Assembly: GCA_027293665.1 (NCBI GenBank) | Contig: JAPUFN010000111.1 | Span: 1 to 5,427, forward strand | Length of the DNA stretch: 5,427 nucleotides | Source of the DNA: Gammaproteobacteria bacterium | Lineage (GTDB): Bacteria > Pseudomonadota > Gammaproteobacteria > Pseudomonadales > Azotimanducaceae | Direction of reading: 5' to 3' | In this document: positions 5,406 through 5,427 of the stretch, one piece after another | How positions within the stretch are numbered: the first letter of the stretch is position 1 | Layout of the letters: every line of letters starts with the position of its first letter | Notes under the pieces: generated by a model | Told to the model about the DNA's origin: nothing | Seen by the model: the letters and a program-made list of their open reading frames with translations, nothing else | The model's database searches: none | Made by a program: the position numbers and the translations under genes

Positions 5406-5427
5406 ATTCAGCCTATATTCAGCTGAA
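5406..5427. repeat. ATTCAGC direct repeat and TTCAGCTGAA palindrome at the window end
   Basis: ATTCAGC occurs at 5406-5412 and 5417-5423, eleven bases apart, and the second copy is part of a perfect ten-base palindrome TTCAGCTGAA (5418-5427). TATATT at 5414-5419 could be a -10 box of a gene beyond the edge. The rest of the 50 bases after rpmE shows no gene or terminator. The spacing of one helical turn suggests a possible protein-binding site, but the sequence is cut here. Confidence 0.25.

Overview
The window looks like a piece of a gammaproteobacterial chromosome. The layout rpmE // priA – SPOR/FtsN-like – hslV – hslU, with rpmE divergent from priA, matches the conserved neighbourhood seen in Escherichia and Pseudomonas. 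The proteins resemble gammaproteobacterial versions along their length: HslU ends in DLSRYIL, PriA has 731 residues and L31 is the four-cysteine form. The DNA is moderately GC-rich and coding-dense. I saw no mobile elements, tRNA or rRNA genes, CRISPR arrays or signs of recent gene transfer. The genus cannot be fixed from this sequence alone.

Layout, left to right. Positions 1-47 (minus strand) hold the first 15 codons of a gene cut by the window edge, whose start resembles DUF971 (GBBH-like N-terminal) proteins. Then come hslU (82-1428, minus) and hslV (1425-1967, minus), which overlap by four bases. An 86-bp gap upstream of hslV carries a good match to a sigma-32 heat-shock promoter and a perfect small hairpin. 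Next is a single-pass membrane protein with a periplasmic SPOR domain (2054-2629, minus), then priA (2693-4888, minus). A 267-bp divergent intergenic region follows. It holds a set of inverted repeats, one of which looks like a leftward intrinsic terminator, and a likely rpmE promoter. rpmE (5156-5377, plus) is followed by 50 bp of non-coding sequence up to the window end.

Together these are housekeeping and stress genes: replication restart (PriA), cell division or peptidoglycan binding (SPOR protein), ATP-dependent proteolysis (HslVU) and ribosome assembly with zinc (L31). The minus-strand genes are close enough for read-through from priA to the left edge, but hslVU and the downstream small gene also appear to have their own heat-shock promoter. 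The most noticeable departure from the familiar order is that no argS (as in pseudomonads) or cytR (as in Escherichia) lies between priA and the SPOR gene. I found no convincing new multi-gene system. The parts least explained by known genes are the inverted repeats and terminator-like structure at 4957-5036.
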